This document shows, in pieces, positions 50,899 through 59,358 of a stretch of 64,000 bases of DNA (its first letter is position 1; each line of letters starts with the position of its first letter). Below the pieces are notes generated by a model that saw nothing but the letters and a program-made list of their open reading frames with translations, was not told the origin of the DNA and did no database searches. The DNA comes from JABAYQ01 sp049890095 (GTDB lineage: Bacteria; Bacteroidota; Bacteroidia; Flavobacteriales; UBA7312), in NCBI GenBank assembly GCA_049890095.1, contig JBMHCD010000009.1:175194-239193 (forward strand), written 5' to 3'. The position numbers were made by a program, and so were the translations under genes.

Positions 50899-53280
50899 TT
50901 ATGAGCCACAAGCTATACAATCGTCAGGATTATCTATCGAACAAGCCATTGCCTCTTCATTAGAAATATCTTTAACCGTTACAACTGGTTCTAATTGGGA
51001 TTTTGCTTGTTTTTGAACCGTAAACTGAATTGCTTGAGTAGCAGCCTTTGTTCTCAAATAATACATCCCAGTTTTCAATCCTTTTTCCCAAGCATAAAAA
51101 TGCATAGATGTAATTTTACCCATATTAGGTTGATCGATAAATAAATTTAGCGATTGTGACTGATCAATAAATTTCCCTCTATCAGCAGACATATCAATAA
51201 TATCTTTCATTTTGATTTCCCAAACTGTTTTGTAAATCGCTTTGATATTATCTGGAATACTTTTTATATCTTGAACAGACCCATTAGCTTTTATTATTTC
51301 ATTTTTCATCTCATCATTCCATAATCCAAGCTTAACTAGATCGAGCAACAAATGCTTATTAACAACAACAAATTCCCCAGACAGTACTCTTCTTGTATAA
51401 ATATTTGATGTATAAGGTTCAAAACATTCGTTATTTCCTAATATTTGAGATGTTGAAGCGGTAGGCATTGGTGCTAATAACAAAGAGTTTCTTACCCCAT
51501 GTTCTTTGATCATCGATCTTAGCTCATCCCATGCCCAACGACCACTTAAGTCTTCATCTTTGGCATTCCACATATTATATTGGAAAATTCCTTGAGAAAT
51601 AGGCGATCCTTCATAAGATTCATAAGCACCCTCTTCCTTAGCTACCTCACACGAAGAAGTTAAAGAAGCGAAATAAATTGTTTCAAAAATTTCTTCATTT
51701 AACTTTTTAGCTTCTGGAGAATCAAAAGGCAAACGTAACTTAATGAATGTGTCCGCTAATCCTTGAACTCCTAATCCTACAGGCCTGTGTCGCATATTAG
51801 AATTTCTAGCCTCAGCAACAGGATAATAGTTTCTATCTATTACTTTATTTAAATTTCTTGTAATCACTTTAGTAATTGAATACAATTTTTCGTGATCGAA
51901 AGTGTTCGTTTCTTCATTTATAAACCTTGGTAAGGCAATAGAAGCTAAATTACACACTGCTACTTCGTCTGGTGCAGTATATTCTAAAATTTCAGTACAT
52001 AAGTTAGAAGAACGAATCGTACCAAGATTTTTTTGATTCGACTTTTCATTACAAGAATCTTTATAAAGCATATACGGTGTTCCCGTCTCTACTTGTGATT
52101 CCACAATTTTTTCCCAAAGTTCTCTAGCTCGAATGGTTTTTCTTCCTTTTCCTTGTTTTTCATACTTAAGGTATAACTTTTCGAATGCTTTTCCATGAGA
52201 ATCTGCTAAGCCCGGACATTCGTTTGGACACATAAGAGTCCAATCTCCATTTTCTTTAACACGCTTCATAAATAAATCTGGAGTCCATAAAGCAAAAAAT
52301 AAATCTCTTGCTCTCATTTCTTCCTTACCATGATTTTTTCTTAAATCGAGAAAGTCAAAAATATCTGCATGCCAAGGCTCAAGGTATATGGCGAAAGATC
52401 CTTTTCTTTTACCACCTCCTTGATCTACATAACGTGCTGTATCATTAAATACACGTAGCATTGGAACAATTCCATTAGACACCCCATTAGTACCTCTAAT
52501 GTAGGAACCTGTTGCTCGGATATCGTGTATGCTCAAGCCAATACCTCCTGCTGATTGAGATATTTTAGCACATTGTTTTAGGGTATCATATATACCATCA
52601 ATACTATCCTCTTTCATTGTAAGTAAAAAACAAGAAGACATTTGAGGTTTTGGTGTACCGGCATTAAACAAAGTAGGTGTAGCGTGAGTAAAATACTTTT
52701 GAGACATCAACTCATAAGTGTTTATTGCAGCATCAATATCCTCCTTGTGAATTCCTATAGCTACTCGCATTAGCATGTGTTGCGGACGCTCGGTAATCTT
52801 TCCATTTATTCTTAATAGATATGAACGTTCTAGTGTTTTGAATCCGAAATAATCGTACGAAAAATCACGATCATAAATTATTGTTGAATCTAATAACTCC
52901 GCATTTTTTCTAATGATTTTTATCACATCATCCGCAATCATCGGGGCTTTTTTTCCCGTTTTTGGATTAATATATTCATATAAATCATTCATCGTTTCTG
53001 AAAAAGACTTTTTGGTGTCTTTATGCAAATTAGAAACAGAAATTCTAGAGGCTAATAAAGCGTAATCAGGATGACGAGTTGTCATTGAGGCAGAAACTTC
53101 TGCCGCTAAATTATCTAACTCTGAAGTGGTTACCCCTTCATAAATTCCTTCAATTACTTTCATCGCAACAGAAGTTGGCGATACCAAATCACTAAATCCA
53201 TAACAAAGCTTTTGGATTCGAGCAGTAATTTTATCGAATTTGATAGTCTCCTTACGACCATCTCTTTTTAATACGTACAT
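50899..53280 (-). CDS. nrdA: class Ia ribonucleoside-diphosphate reductase, alpha subunit
   Basis: A 793-residue catalytic subunit that reduces ribonucleotides to deoxyribonucleotides. The N-terminal ATP-cone (YVLKRDGRKETIKFDKITARI) suggests allosteric activity control. The barrel holds the redox Cys pair in SSCFLL and VAVCNLASIALP and the thiyl region NLCTEILEY. MPTASTSQILGNNECFEP and the C-terminal YYLRTKAATQAI follow, and the tail DDCIACGS has the re-reducing Cys pair. It lies 27 bases downstream of nrdB and is co-transcribed. Confidence 0.95.
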   Translation of the reverse strand: MYVLKRDGRKETIKFDKITARIQKLCYGFSDLVSPTSVAMKVIEGIYEGVTTSELDNLAAEVSASMTTRHPDYALLASRISVSNLHKDTKKSFSETMNDLYEYINPKTGKKAPMIADDVIKIIRKNAELLDSTIIYDRDFSYDYFGFKTLERSYLLRINGKITERPQHMLMRVAIGIHKEDIDAAINTYELMSQKYFTHATPTLFNAGTPKPQMSSCFLLTMKEDSIDGIYDTLKQCAKISQSAGGIGLSIHDIRATGSYIRGTNGVSNGIVPMLRVFNDTARYVDQGGGKRKGSFAIYLEPWHADIFDFLDLRKNHGKEEMRARDLFFALWTPDLFMKRVKENGDWTLMCPNECPGLADSHGKAFEKLYLKYEKQGKGRKTIRARELWEKIVESQVETGTPYMLYKDSCNEKSNQKNLGTIRSSNLCTEILEYTAPDEVAVCNLASIALPRFINEETNTFDHEKLYSITKVITRNLNKVIDRNYYPVAEARNSNMRHRPVGLGVQGLADTFIKLRLPFDSPEAKKLNEEIFETIYFASLTSSCEVAKEEGAYESYEGSPISQGIFQYNMWNAKDEDLSGRWAWDELRSMIKEHGVRNSLLLAPMPTASTSQILGNNECFEPYTSNIYTRRVLSGEFVVVNKHLLLDLVKLGLWNDEMKNEIIKANGSVQDIKSIPDNIKAIYKTVWEIKMKDIIDMSADRGKFIDQSQSLNLFIDQPNMGKITSMHFYAWEKGLKTGMYYLRTKAATQAIQFTVQKQAKSQLEPVVTVKDISNEEAMACSIDNPDDCIACGS

Positions 53281-53307
53281 ATCTATTCGTTTATCTTGTT
53301 AAGTATC

Positions 53308-54288
53308 TTAAAAATCGTCTCCAAATGAGAACGTGTCTTCTTCTTTAGAGTCAGACAACACCCCTGCCTTTTGATAATCCCCAACTCTTTTCTCAAAGAA
53401 ATTTGTTTTTCCTTCTAAAGAAATCATTTCCATAAAATCAAATGGATTTTCAGAGTTGTAAACTTTTTCACAACCTAATTCAACTAATAGTCGATCCGTA
53501 ACAAACTCTAAATACTTAGCCATCAAATCGGAATTCATTCCAATCAATTTTACTGGTAATGCTTCAGTAATAAATTCTCTTTCAATATTAAGTGCATCTA
53601 CAATAATTTCTTTTATTCGCTCTTTTGGCACTTTATTTACTAAATGGTTATTATGTAAATGAACAGCAAAATCGCAATGTAACCCCTCATCTCTACTAAT
53701 CAATTCATTAGAAAAAGTAAGACCAGGCATTAGTCCTCTTTTCTTAAGCCAGAAAATAGAACAAAATGAACCTGAAAAGAAAATTCCTTCTACTGCAGCA
53801 AAAGCAACTAATCTTTCAGCGAAAGAATCACTTTCAATCCATTTTATAGCCCATTCTGCTTTTTTCTTTATCGCGTCAAAATGCTCAATAGCTGTAAACA
53901 ATTGTTTACGCTCGGTCTTATCCTTAATGTAAGTATCAATTAATAATGAATAGGTTTCAGAATGAATATTTTCCATCATTATTTGAAAACCATAGAAAAA
54001 TTTCGCTTCCGTAAACTGCACTTCATTAACAAAGTTTTCAGCTAGATTTTCATTAACAATTCCGTCGCTAGCAGCAAAAAAAGCTAAAATATGCTTAATA
54101 AAGTATCGTTCATCATCGTTTAATTTTTCATTCCAATCAATTAAATCTTGATGAAGATCTATTTCTTCTGCAGTCCAAAAACTTGCTTCTTGTTTTTTGT
54201 ACCACTTCCAAATATCATCATGCTGAATTGGAAACAAAACATATCTATTAGGATTGTCTGCTAGTATCGGTTCGTTCTTTTTTGTCAT
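53308..54288 (-). CDS. nrdB: class Ia ribonucleotide reductase, beta subunit
   Basis: The ATG at 54288 (MTKKNEPILADNPNRYVLFPI) gives 326 residues; an upstream open frame to 54348 adds residues without family likeness. Metal ligands sit in HILAFFAASDGIVNENLAENF, QIMMENIHSETYSLLIDTY (which also carries the likely radical Tyr), AAVEGIFFSGSFCSIFW and DEGLHCDFAVHL. It houses the diiron-tyrosyl cofactor that activates NrdA. The order nrdB-nrdA is the reverse of E. coli. A long upstream region (to 54645) probably includes a leader of about 290 bases. Confidence 0.94.
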   Translation of the reverse strand: MTKKNEPILADNPNRYVLFPIQHDDIWKWYKKQEASFWTAEEIDLHQDLIDWNEKLNDDERYFIKHILAFFAASDGIVNENLAENFVNEVQFTEAKFFYGFQIMMENIHSETYSLLIDTYIKDKTERKQLFTAIEHFDAIKKKAEWAIKWIESDSFAERLVAFAAVEGIFFSGSFCSIFWLKKRGLMPGLTFSNELISRDEGLHCDFAVHLHNNHLVNKVPKERIKEIIVDALNIEREFITEALPVKLIGMNSDLMAKYLEFVTDRLLVELGCEKVYNSENPFDFMEMISLEGKTNFFEKRVGDYQKAGVLSDSKEEDTFSFGDDF

Positions 54289-54328
54289 TTTACTATGTTC
54301 AATTTTTAGAGAAAAAGCTACCCTGAAT

Positions 54329-54342
54329 TCGATAGTTATCGA
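54329..54342. promoter_or_regulatory. palindrome in the nrdB leader
   Basis: TCGATA-GT-TATCGA, a perfect inverted repeat with 6-bp arms, 41-54 bases upstream of the nrdB start. It may be a repressor site or a small RNA hairpin; the regulator is unknown. Confidence 0.35.
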
Positions 54343-54491
54343 CTTCAAATAGCTGTAATTATCATATAAAAAGGGGTTAACCTGTATGCCTGTAAGCGTT
54401 TAATTGATTCTACAATTGCTTAAAAGACAACAACAAATGTTTCAAAAAAAAAACAAGAACGCAAGCCAACTTTATTCACAAAAATTTAGAG

Positions 54492-54527
54492 TTTTTAACA
54501 CTTTTGGGGTTGGTAAGTTGTTAAAAA
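54492..54527. repeat. long imperfect hairpin in the nrdB leader
   Basis: Arms TTTTTAACACTT and AAGTTGTTAAAAA pair over 12 positions with a single bulged T around the loop TTGGGGTTGGT. There is no adequate T tail on either strand for a terminator, so it may be a leader RNA structure. Confidence 0.45.
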
Positions 54528-54582
54528 AATCGACTTATATCATGCAACATCATTCCAACTCCAATTTCGTTTAAAAATTCAG

Positions 54583-54590
54583 CAAAAATA
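54583..54590 (-). promoter_or_regulatory. -7 box TATTTTTG, likely nrdBA promoter
   Basis: Only perfect TAnnTTTG that I found on the minus strand in the 357-base gap upstream of nrdB. If used, the leader is nearly 290 bases. Confidence 0.4.
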
Positions 54591-54645
54591 CAAACGTCAA
54601 ATTGAATATTTTAAATTGTGTTTTTGTTATTACAAAACATTTTGC

Positions 54646-55215
54646 CTATTGCTTAAGCTCTATAACCGCTTGTTCTAATGTGTTAAACCAGTCAACACCA
54701 TAGAGCCTAATAAGGGGTTCTTTCAAAAATTTATATACTGGTACTTCCAGTTTTGAACCACAATCGCATGCAGGCTCACAAATTTTTATTGACTCATAAT
54801 TTACCGCTTCAAAAGTTGGATATGATTGGATTCGTATTGGAAATAAATGACATGAAATGGGTTTTTTGTAATTTATTTCTCCCAACTTATATGCTTTTTC
54901 AATCGAACATTTTGCAGTGCCATCATCATCGAAAATAACAAATGCACATTCCCTATCATTAACCAAAGGAGTGGTATAATCTCCATCACTATCAACAACA
55001 AAAAGTCCTTGTTTATCAATAGCGTTTATTCCTTCTTGATTCATAAAAGGTTTTACTTTATCAAAAATTTGAGATAAAATATCTACCTCTTCTAGCTGAA
55101 GTGGAGCCCCCGAATCTCCCTCTACACAACAGGCTCCTTTGCAAGCGTTTAGGTCACAAACAAATTGCTTTTCAATTACATCAAGCGATATTATTTTATC
55201 GTCAATTTGTATCAT
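54646..55215 (-). CDS. DUF3109 cysteine-cluster protein
   Basis: The ATG at 55215 (MIQIDDKIISLDVIEKQFVC) gives 189 residues; the longer frame to 55242 would run across the promoter. DUF3109 proteins are YkgJ-like and carry conserved cysteines for a probable Fe-S or zinc site: here CDLNACKGACCVEGDSG near the N-terminus, then CAFVI, AKCSIEKAY, SCHLFPIRI and ICEPACDCG. Function unknown. The -7 box ends 4 bases before the start. It is divergent from glyS, with both start codons 59 bases apart. Confidence 0.88.
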   Translation of the reverse strand: MIQIDDKIISLDVIEKQFVCDLNACKGACCVEGDSGAPLQLEEVDILSQIFDKVKPFMNQEGINAIDKQGLFVVDSDGDYTTPLVNDRECAFVIFDDDGTAKCSIEKAYKLGEINYKKPISCHLFPIRIQSYPTFEAVNYESIKICEPACDCGSKLEVPVYKFLKEPLIRLYGVDWFNTLEQAVIELKQ

Positions 55216-55219
55216 AGTA

Positions 55220-55227
55220 CAAAAGTA
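55220..55227 (-). promoter_or_regulatory. -7 box TACTTTTG of the DUF3109 gene
   Basis: Minus-strand TAnnTTTG ending 4 bases before the ATG at 55215; it rules out the longer open frame as the true protein. Confidence 0.65.
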
Positions 55228-55262
55228 ATGAAGATAGACCAATTATATGAATGGATAATTTT

Positions 55263-55270
55263 TATTTTTG
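55263..55270 (+). promoter_or_regulatory. -7 box TATTTTTG of glyS
   Basis: TAnnTTTG consensus ending 4 bases before the ATG at 55275; an upstream in-frame ATG at 55251 would lie before the box. Confidence 0.65.
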
Positions 55271-55274
55271 TGCC

Positions 55275-56804
55275 ATGGCGAATTATGAAGATGTATTTAA
55301 AAAAATTATAGCCCACTCCAAAGAGTATGGCTTTGTGTTCCAATCCTCCGAATTATATGATGGCTTAGCAGCGGCATACGATTATGGTCCTTTTGGTGTT
55401 GAGCTGAAGAATAATATCAAAAACTTTTGGTGGAAATCAATGGTTAATATGAATGATAATATTGTGGGGCTTGATTCTGCAATTTTTATGCACCCAACTA
55501 CTTGGAAAGCCTCTGGTCATGTAGATGCATTTAATGATCCGTTAATTGACAACAAAGATTCTAAAAAAAGATATCGTGCAGATGTTCTTATAGAAGATCA
55601 TGTCGCAAAAATTGAATCAAAAATTGAAAAAGAATGTAAAAAAGCAAACAAAAGATTTGGTGATAGTTTCGATAGAGAGCAATTCGTAAATACTAACCCA
55701 AGAGTTGTAGGCTACATTGAGAAATCAAAAGATATTCTGAATCGTTTTTCTAAATGCATGAACCATTCCGATCTGGATGGAGTGAAAGCTTTAATTGAAG
55801 AATTGGGAATTGTTTGTCCTGTTTCTGGAACAAAAAACTGGACAGAAGTACGCCAATTTAATCTGATGTTTAAAACTCAAATGGGTGCAACCGCAGATGG
55901 TGCAACAGATTTATTTTTAAGACCCGAGACTGCACAGGGGATTTTTGTAAACTTTTTGAATGTTCAAAAAACTGCTAGAATGAAAATTCCTTTTGGAATT
56001 GCTCAAATAGGAAAAGCGTTTAGAAACGAAATTGTTGCTCGACAATTTATATTTAGAATGAGAGAATTCGAACAAATGGAAATGCAATTTTTTGTTCGAC
56101 CAGGGAAAGAAATGGAATGGTACGAACATTGGAAAGAATCCAGAATGAATTGGCATCTTAGTTTAGGAATGGGCTCCGAAAATTATCGCTTTCATGATCA
56201 CGAGAATTTAGCTCATTATGCGAATGCCGCATGCGATATAGAATTCAAGTTTCCTTTTGGTTTTAAAGAGTTAGAAGGAATTCATTCTAGAACTGATTTT
56301 GATTTGAAAAGCCATCAAGAATTTTCTGGAAGAAAAGTACAGTATTTTGATCCTGAAATAAATGAAAACTATGTTCCATATGTAGTCGAAACTTCTATTG
56401 GCTTAGACAGAATGTTTTTAACTATACTAAGCAATTCCTTTAAAGAAGAAGAAGTAAACGGCGAAAGTAGAGTTGTGCTTTCTATACCAGCGATGTTAGC
56501 TCCTGTAAAAGCAGCTATTTTACCTCTTACCAAAAAAGACGGATTACCAGAAAAAGCTAAAGAAATTTTAAACTCTCTTAAAATGGAATACAATTGCCAG
56601 TATGAAGAAAAAGATTCTATTGGTAAAAGATATAGAAGACAAGATGCAATAGGAACTCCATTTTGTGTTACGGTAGATCATCAAAGCTTAGAAGATAATA
56701 GCGTAACACTACGAGACAGAGACAGTATGGAACAAAAAAGAGTCAATATTTCAGATTTAAAAACACTTATCAGCGAAAAAGTAGATTATAAAAACTACTT
56801 ATAA
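55275..56804 (+). CDS. glyS: glycyl-tRNA synthetase, dimeric alpha2 type
   Basis: A 509-residue class II synthetase, starting MANYEDVFKKIIAHSKEYGFVFQSSELYDG as the family does. Motif 1 includes AAAYDYGPFGVELKNNIKNFWW. Motif 2 is around GKAFRNEIVARQFIFRMREFEQMEMQFF, and motif 3 is ETSIGLDRMFL. DGATDLFLRPETAQGIF is the glycine-site signature. The C-terminal anticodon-binding domain starts near 410 (APVKAAILPLTKKD). It is the single-chain type also found in eukaryotes, not the alpha/beta tetramer of E. coli. It converges with pth 13 bases downstream. Confidence 0.95.
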   Translation: MANYEDVFKKIIAHSKEYGFVFQSSELYDGLAAAYDYGPFGVELKNNIKNFWWKSMVNMNDNIVGLDSAIFMHPTTWKASGHVDAFNDPLIDNKDSKKRYRADVLIEDHVAKIESKIEKECKKANKRFGDSFDREQFVNTNPRVVGYIEKSKDILNRFSKCMNHSDLDGVKALIEELGIVCPVSGTKNWTEVRQFNLMFKTQMGATADGATDLFLRPETAQGIFVNFLNVQKTARMKIPFGIAQIGKAFRNEIVARQFIFRMREFEQMEMQFFVRPGKEMEWYEHWKESRMNWHLSLGMGSENYRFHDHENLAHYANAACDIEFKFPFGFKELEGIHSRTDFDLKSHQEFSGRKVQYFDPEINENYVPYVVETSIGLDRMFLTILSNSFKEEEVNGESRVVLSIPAMLAPVKAAILPLTKKDGLPEKAKEILNSLKMEYNCQYEEKDSIGKRYRRQDAIGTPFCVTVDHQSLEDNSVTLRDRDSMEQKRVNISDLKTLISEKVDYKNYL

Positions 56805-56817
56805 TCAGACAAGTTTT

Positions 56818-57381
56818 TTACTTGCCATTGAAGTTACTCATTGTTTGAGCCAAACCAATAGTGCCAAAAGATAAGCACATATTTTTAGCATGCTCCAATC
56901 TTTCTTGAAGTAAAGATTCTTCTTCTGAATTCCAATTACTCAAAACATAATCCGCTTGTCTCCCTCTTGCAAAGTTATTTCCTACTCCAAATTTTAATCG
57001 AGCGTACTTATTATGCCCCAAAACAGCATTTATGTCTTTTAAACCATTATGACCTCCATCGCTTCCTTTACCTCTTAATCGCAAAGATCCAAAAGGTAAT
57101 GCTATATCATCTGTTACGACAAGTAAATTTGAAACTGGGATTTTTAGCTGTTGCAACCAATAATTAACTGCCTTACCGCTAAGATTCATAAAGGTAGTAG
57201 GCTTAATTAAATAGAACGACCTTCCTTTATGTTTAAGAAGAGAAGTTTTTACATGACGATCGTCTGTAAAAGAAGTATTGGACAGCTCAACAAGAGTGTC
57301 CAATACTTTAAATCCTATATTGTGCCTTGTATTTTCATACTCAACACCAGGGTTCCCTAATCCTACAATTAGAAATTTCAT
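56818..57381 (-). CDS. pth: peptidyl-tRNA hydrolase
   Basis: A 187-residue enzyme that frees tRNAs from stalled peptidyl-tRNA. Catalytic H20 and N10 lie in VGLGNPGVEYENTRHNIGF. TFMNLSGKAV holds the second Asn, and VTDDIALPFGSLRLRGKGSDGGHNGL is the classic block with the supporting Asp. Length is normal. It is the last gene of the prs-rplY-pth operon, 11 bases after L25. Confidence 0.96.
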   Translation of the reverse strand: MKFLIVGLGNPGVEYENTRHNIGFKVLDTLVELSNTSFTDDRHVKTSLLKHKGRSFYLIKPTTFMNLSGKAVNYWLQQLKIPVSNLLVVTDDIALPFGSLRLRGKGSDGGHNGLKDINAVLGHNKYARLKFGVGNNFARGRQADYVLSNWNSEEESLLQERLEHAKNMCLSFGTIGLAQTMSNFNGK

Positions 57382-57392
57382 GAAAAAAAGAT

Positions 57393-58007
57393 TTATTCAG
57401 CAGCAGGAGCTTCTGTACTTTCTCCAGCTGTTTCTTCTTCTTCATCATCTTCTTCATCAAGAACAGCACCTCTAGCCATTTTAACACCAACAACTACAGC
57501 ATTGTCTGGTGCTAAGAAAGTATATTTATCATTTCTGATATCGCCAATAAAAATAGTCTTGCCTATCTTTAAATTTTCAATATTTACTTCAATAGCATCT
57601 GGCAAATTTGCTGGAATTGCTCTTGTTTTAATGCTTCTTCTTCTAATTACTAGATTACCTCCATTTTTAACCCCAATAGCGCTTCCTATAAAGGAAACTG
57701 GAATGTTCATCGTTACTTCCTTATCATCAAATACTTGTAAGAAGTCTACGTGAATAATTCGGTCAGTAACAGGATGAAATTGAATGTCTTGTAAAACTGC
57801 TTTGTAAGTTGTGCCATCCACGTCAACTTCAACGATATAAACTTCAGGAGTGTTTACAAGCTTGTTAAGATCATTCTCTTTTACAGAGAAGTACAATTGC
57901 TTTTCTCCCCCGTAAAGCACGCATGGAACCTTACCCTGATTTCTTAATGCTCTGTTAGCAATTTTGCTAGTGTCTCTTGCTTCAGAACTTAATGCAAATG
58001 TTTTCAT
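57393..58007 (-). CDS. rplY: 50S ribosomal protein L25, Ctc (long) form
   Basis: A 204-residue 5S-rRNA-binding protein. The L25 domain covers about 1-92 (EARDTSKIANRALRNQGKVPCVLYG, VLQDIQFHPVTDRIIHVDF). The TL5/Ctc beta domain (93-180; NIPVSFIGSAIGVKNGGNL) follows. The C-terminus is a Glu/Asp/Ala-rich tail after VVVGV. It lies between prs and pth, the usual arrangement. Confidence 0.95.
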   Translation of the reverse strand: MKTFALSSEARDTSKIANRALRNQGKVPCVLYGGEKQLYFSVKENDLNKLVNTPEVYIVEVDVDGTTYKAVLQDIQFHPVTDRIIHVDFLQVFDDKEVTMNIPVSFIGSAIGVKNGGNLVIRRRSIKTRAIPANLPDAIEVNIENLKIGKTIFIGDIRNDKYTFLAPDNAVVVGVKMARGAVLDEEDDEEEETAGESTEAPAAE

Positions 58008-58031
58008 TTAAATATAAATAATGGTTAATAA

Positions 58032-58964
58032 TTAACTTATAAAATTAGAGCTTATCGATTTATTAGTATAAACTCTATTGATGGTATCTGCAAATAATTG
58101 TGCAATACCTATTACTTTTACTTTCTCACTAGGATGATCCTTATATAAAGTATCTGTTATTAGCAGCTCGGAAAGATTAGATTTATCGATTCTTTCGTAT
58201 GCATTTCCTGATAATATTCCGTGAGTACAAAATGCTCTAACCGAAGCTGCACCATTTTCGATCATTAGATCAGCTGCTTTAGTTAGAGTTCCTGCCGTAT
58301 CTACCATATCATCTACCAGTATAACATCTTTCCCCTCAACATTTCCGATAAGCATCATTTTACTTACTTCATTCGCTTTGTCGCGATGTTTATAACAAAC
58401 TACTACTTCAGTTTGTAAATACTTAGCATACGTATTTGCTCTTTTAGTTCCTCCCATATCAGGAGAGGCAATACATAAGTTTGGTAAGTTTAAATTCTTA
58501 ATGTATGGTAAAAATAAGGTTGATGCAAACAAATGATCAACAGGAACTTCAAAGAACCCTTGAATTTGGTCAGCATGCAAATCCATAGTCATTATTCTAT
58601 TAACACCTGCTGCGGTAAGTAAATTTGCAACCAACTTTGCCCCTACTGGAACTCTAGGTTTCCCTTTTTTGTCTTGACGAGCATAACCAAAATAAGGCAT
58701 TACTGCTATAATTTTGCGAGCAGATGCTCGTTTAGCAGCATCGATCATCAATAATAATTCCATCAAATTTTCTGATGGTGGTGGAGTAGACTGAACGATA
58801 AACACATCACATCCACGCACGGTTTCATCGAACGAAGGCTCAAATTCGCCGTCACTAAAATAAACTATAGAAGAATCACCAAGAGGCAAGCCAAATTGGT
58901 TGGCTATTGTTTCTGCCAATGGCCTGGATCCTGTTGCTGCAAATATTTTTACTTTAGATGTCAT
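58032..58964 (-). CDS. prs: ribose-phosphate pyrophosphokinase
   Basis: A 310-residue enzyme making PRPP from ribose-5-phosphate and ATP. ATP-site AATGSRPLAETIA, flexible-loop and metal-site DLHADQIQGFF and the PRPP loop VDDMVDTAGTL are all present. RPSE-type PYFGYARQDKKGKPRVP is the catalytic flexible region. The start at 58964 (MTSKVKIFAATG) is set by family length; the open frame runs on to 59189, but that part is read backwards through tRNA-Leu. A -7 box lies 17 bases upstream. Confidence 0.95.
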   Translation of the reverse strand: MTSKVKIFAATGSRPLAETIANQFGLPLGDSSIVYFSDGEFEPSFDETVRGCDVFIVQSTPPPSENLMELLLMIDAAKRASARKIIAVMPYFGYARQDKKGKPRVPVGAKLVANLLTAAGVNRIMTMDLHADQIQGFFEVPVDHLFASTLFLPYIKNLNLPNLCIASPDMGGTKRANTYAKYLQTEVVVCYKHRDKANEVSKMMLIGNVEGKDVILVDDMVDTAGTLTKAADLMIENGAASVRAFCTHGILSGNAYERIDKSNLSELLITDTLYKDHPSEKVKVIGIAQLFADTINRVYTNKSISSNFIS

Positions 58965-58981
58965 ATCAAATAAATGGGTGG

Positions 58982-58989
58982 CAAAGATA
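58982..58989 (-). promoter_or_regulatory. -7 box TATCTTTG of prs
   Basis: Minus-strand TAnnTTTG 17 bases before the prs start. Likely drives prs-rplY-pth. Confidence 0.55.
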
Positions 58990-59051
58990 GAAAAATTGAC
59001 CACATTAGCCACAAAATTAAAAGAATCGTTTGTCTCTACAAAACAAAAGTT

Positions 59052-59059
59052 TAGTTTTG
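59052..59059 (+). promoter_or_regulatory. -7 box TAGTTTTG of tRNA-Leu
   Basis: TAnnTTTG consensus 27 bases before the mature tRNA 5' end. Confidence 0.5.
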
Positions 59060-59086
59060 CCGTTCTTAAAATTCTAAAACCCACTT

Positions 59087-59170
59087 GCCCGAGTGGCGGA
59101 ATTGGTAGACGCGCTGGATTCAAAATCCAGTGATAGCAATATCGTGCCGGTTCGACCCCGGCCTCGGGTA
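59087..59170 (+). tRNA. tRNA-Leu(CAA)
   Basis: An 84-base class II tRNA. The acceptor stem GCCCGAG/CTCGGGT closes with a G-T pair and discriminator A73. The anticodon loop TTCAAAA in the stem CTGGA/TCCAG gives anticodon CAA, reading UUG. A long variable arm (TGATAGCAATATCGT) and T arm GCCGG-TTCGACC-CCGGC follow. CCA is not encoded. A strong terminator begins 5 bases downstream. LeuRS for this tRNA is at 25906. Confidence 0.96.
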
Positions 59171-59174
59171 CTAC

Positions 59175-59206
59175 AACCCTCCTCAACAAATTGAGGAGGG
59201 TTTTTT
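59175..59206 (+). terminator. terminator of tRNA-Leu
   Basis: Perfect 12-bp arms AACCCTCCTCAA (59175-59186) and TTGAGGAGGGTT (59191-59202), 4-base loop CAAA, then T to 59206. Confidence 0.92.
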
Positions 59207-59331
59207 AATACCGCTTTTTTGATCGTTTTCAGTTTTGTTTAAATTATAAAGTCAAATATTTAACTAAATTAAATCCAATTCAAAAAATAAATAATGTATG
59301 ACACTCATTCTATGAGGACGATTTTTATTAT

Positions 59332-59339
59332 TAAATTTG
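59332..59339 (+). promoter_or_regulatory. -7 box TAAATTTG of the dCMP deaminase gene
   Basis: TAnnTTTG consensus 19 bases before the ATG at 59359. Confidence 0.55.
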
Positions 59340-59358
59340 CACTTTATGTTTTCAGCTG

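Larger units (their letters stand above)
54289..54645. other. 357-base stretch upstream of nrdB, probable promoter and long leader
   Basis: No ORF of note. On the minus strand it holds a perfect -7 box TATTTTTG (54583-54590), which would give nrdBA a leader of almost 290 bases. It also contains a hairpin with outer arms TTTTTAACA/TGTTAAAAA (54492-54527), a DnaA-box-like TTATTCACA (54472-54480) and a palindrome TCGATA-GT-TATCGA (54329-54342). No cobalamin riboswitch box or clear NrdR box was recognised. Confidence 0.45.

Noticed and set aside
54289..54645. Cobalamin riboswitch upstream of nrdBA
   Set aside because: No B12 box or matching stem arrangement is visible, and the class Ia enzyme does not depend on cobalamin.
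56805..56836. Terminator between glyS and pth (CAAG...CTTG)
   Set aside because: The stem is only about five base pairs and AT-rich, too weak to support.
58965..59189. N-terminal extension of prs reading MLRRVVVPEAGVEPARY
   Set aside because: This is the reverse-strand reading of tRNA-Leu and its terminator, a well-known false extension; the family start is at 58964.
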